From NCBI GenBank assembly GCA_035628505.1, contig DASPJR010000215.1, positions 5,058 to 69,057 on the forward strand: DNA of 64,000 nucleotides. Reading direction: 5' to 3'. How positions within the stretch are numbered: the stretch's first letter is position 1; every line of letters starts with the position of its first letter. The notes under the pieces were generated by a model. It worked only from the letters and a program-made list of their open reading frames with translations. It did no database searches and was not told where the DNA came from. Positions 63,331 through 64,000 of the stretch are shown one piece after another. A program made the translations under genes and the position numbers. Origin of the DNA: DASPJR01 sp035628505 (GTDB taxonomy: Bacteria; Planctomycetota; SZUA-567; H5-PLA8).

Positions 63331-64000
63331 TCAATCCAGCCAATCCTTCTCCTTAAGTTTGCGCGGAAGGTAGTCGGTGGTCAGGAAGCGGAAATCTTTG
63401 TTGGCCAGCGCGTCGAGTTCGTATTTCAGGCCTGACTTCAACATTAACGTAATTTCCTGCTGCCATTCTTTCTTCTGGAACCACGGGTAGGCCATGATTT
63501 CCTTGGCGCGCGCAACGTCTTTTTCATTCAATTTAATGCCGACATTGCGCGTTAGTCCAAATGCCTCGGGATCGCGACTTGAGAACCCAACAAACTTACA
63601 ATCAGGGATTGCCATGCGCTGGCTTTCGAAAGCGAGGTTGATGGAGCCCTGTTTTACAACCGAATAGATGTAATATCCCCATGGGTCATTATCGACGAGC
63701 AGTAGAATCGGCAAATTCCATTCGTCGTGGAGCCTGCGCGCAAGGCGACGCACGCCCCGAGGTGGCTGGCCATTTCCAGTCAGCAGAATGCAGTTGTGCT
63801 TCTTCCAGAATTTATCCTCGGAGAGGCGACTGAACTGAGTGTCTTTTTCAATCAGAAGTACGAAGTCAGCGTCACACTTCTTAATGTCCAAGTATCCGGG
63901 CTCAACAATTGACGGCACTGTTTTTCCCGCGATGCCAGCTCTCGTGCAATCAACGGTATCACCGCCCTCGACAATGGTAATAGGCCCGACCATAGTGCCC
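63331..64000 (-). CDS. top6A: DNA topoisomerase VI subunit A (Spo11-like), C-terminal part
   Basis: The frame is open to the right edge; about 223 C-terminal residues are visible of an expected 370-390. The Toprim domain is clear: its glutamate in FVLLIEKDTQFSRL, then WKKHNCILLTGNGQPPRGVR and the DxD in LLLVDNDPWGYYIYSVVKQG. The following SINLAFESQRMAIPDCKFVG and late YPWFQKKEWQQEITLMLKSG segments are diagnostic for Top6A. The catalytic tyrosine is in the missing N-terminal domain. With Top6B it would relax and decatenate DNA by ATP-driven double-strand passage. This enzyme is mainly archaeal and found in few bacteria. The B subunit probably lies just beyond the edge. Confidence 0.93.
   Translation of the reverse strand, partial: GTMVGPITIVEGGDTVDCTRAGIAGKTVPSIVEPGYLDIKKCDADFVLLIEKDTQFSRLSEDKFWKKHNCILLTGNGQPPRGVRRLARRLHDEWNLPILLLVDNDPWGYYIYSVVKQGSINLAFESQRMAIPDCKFVGFSSRDPEAFGLTRNVGIKLNEKDVARAKEIMAYPWFQKKEWQQEITLMLKSGLKYELDALANKDFRFLTTDYLPRKLKEKDWLD

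Overview
The window looks like a chromosome segment from a GC-rich bacterium of the PVC superphylum, most likely a planctomycete or close relative. This is inferred from gene content: a DUF1549/DUF1553 cytochrome-c protein overlapping a Tat-exported DUF1501 protein, DUF1080, DUF6797 and DUF6807 proteins, an exported sulfatase, a haem-binding beta-propeller giant, and Hanks-type kinases. No rRNA, tRNA or CRISPR array was recognised. UGA is the normal stop for many genes.

Layout. 1-4.5 kb: a kinase cut by the window edge, carA, a MazG-like protein and a TPR membrane protein. 4.7-25.7 kb: a catabolic locus made mostly of exported proteins (DUF1501, PSD1-type cytochrome, DUF1080, DUF6797, DUF4838, DUF6807, sulfatase). 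It also holds an AraC regulator, a 1677-residue ceramidase/LamG/propeller/HEAT/haem fusion and an LRR protein. 26-32.6 kb: groES-groEL, a secreted hypothetical protein and ftsK. 32.6-36.8 kb: a degenerate accessory island bracketed by two direct repeats of about 510 bp. It contains remnants of an IS110-like transposase and of two REP-associated tyrosine transposases (RAYTs), REP-like hairpins, an orphan SUKH immunity-like gene and an unrecognised secreted protein.

36.8-48.7 kb: HEAT protein, three small genes, a histidine kinase, an esterase/SMP-30 fusion, and two tandem msrA genes each interrupted by an in-frame UGA at the catalytic position. Then follow a Ca2+/Na+ antiporter, an LMW phosphatase-like protein and a TerB/DUF697 protein. 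49-58.9 kb: two very large secreted proteins (PKD, glycine-rich, NHL), a protein kinase, a glycosyltransferase and a sigma54 activator. 59-64 kb: a nucleoside-type ABC importer (ATPase plus two permeases), a ParE-type toxin-antitoxin pair and the 3' part of a DNA topoisomerase VI A subunit.

The most notable finding is the msrA pair. Both read through UGA in a G-U-F-W motif. Both carry the same hairpin (CTCCC-AGTTT-GGGAG) at the same distance 3' of the UGA, and a cysteine exactly 66 residues after it. They are best read as two membrane-anchored selenocysteine methionine sulfoxide reductases that ordinary gene callers would split or truncate. The topoisomerase VI fragment, the five-module fusion and the RAYT/REP island are the next most interesting items.
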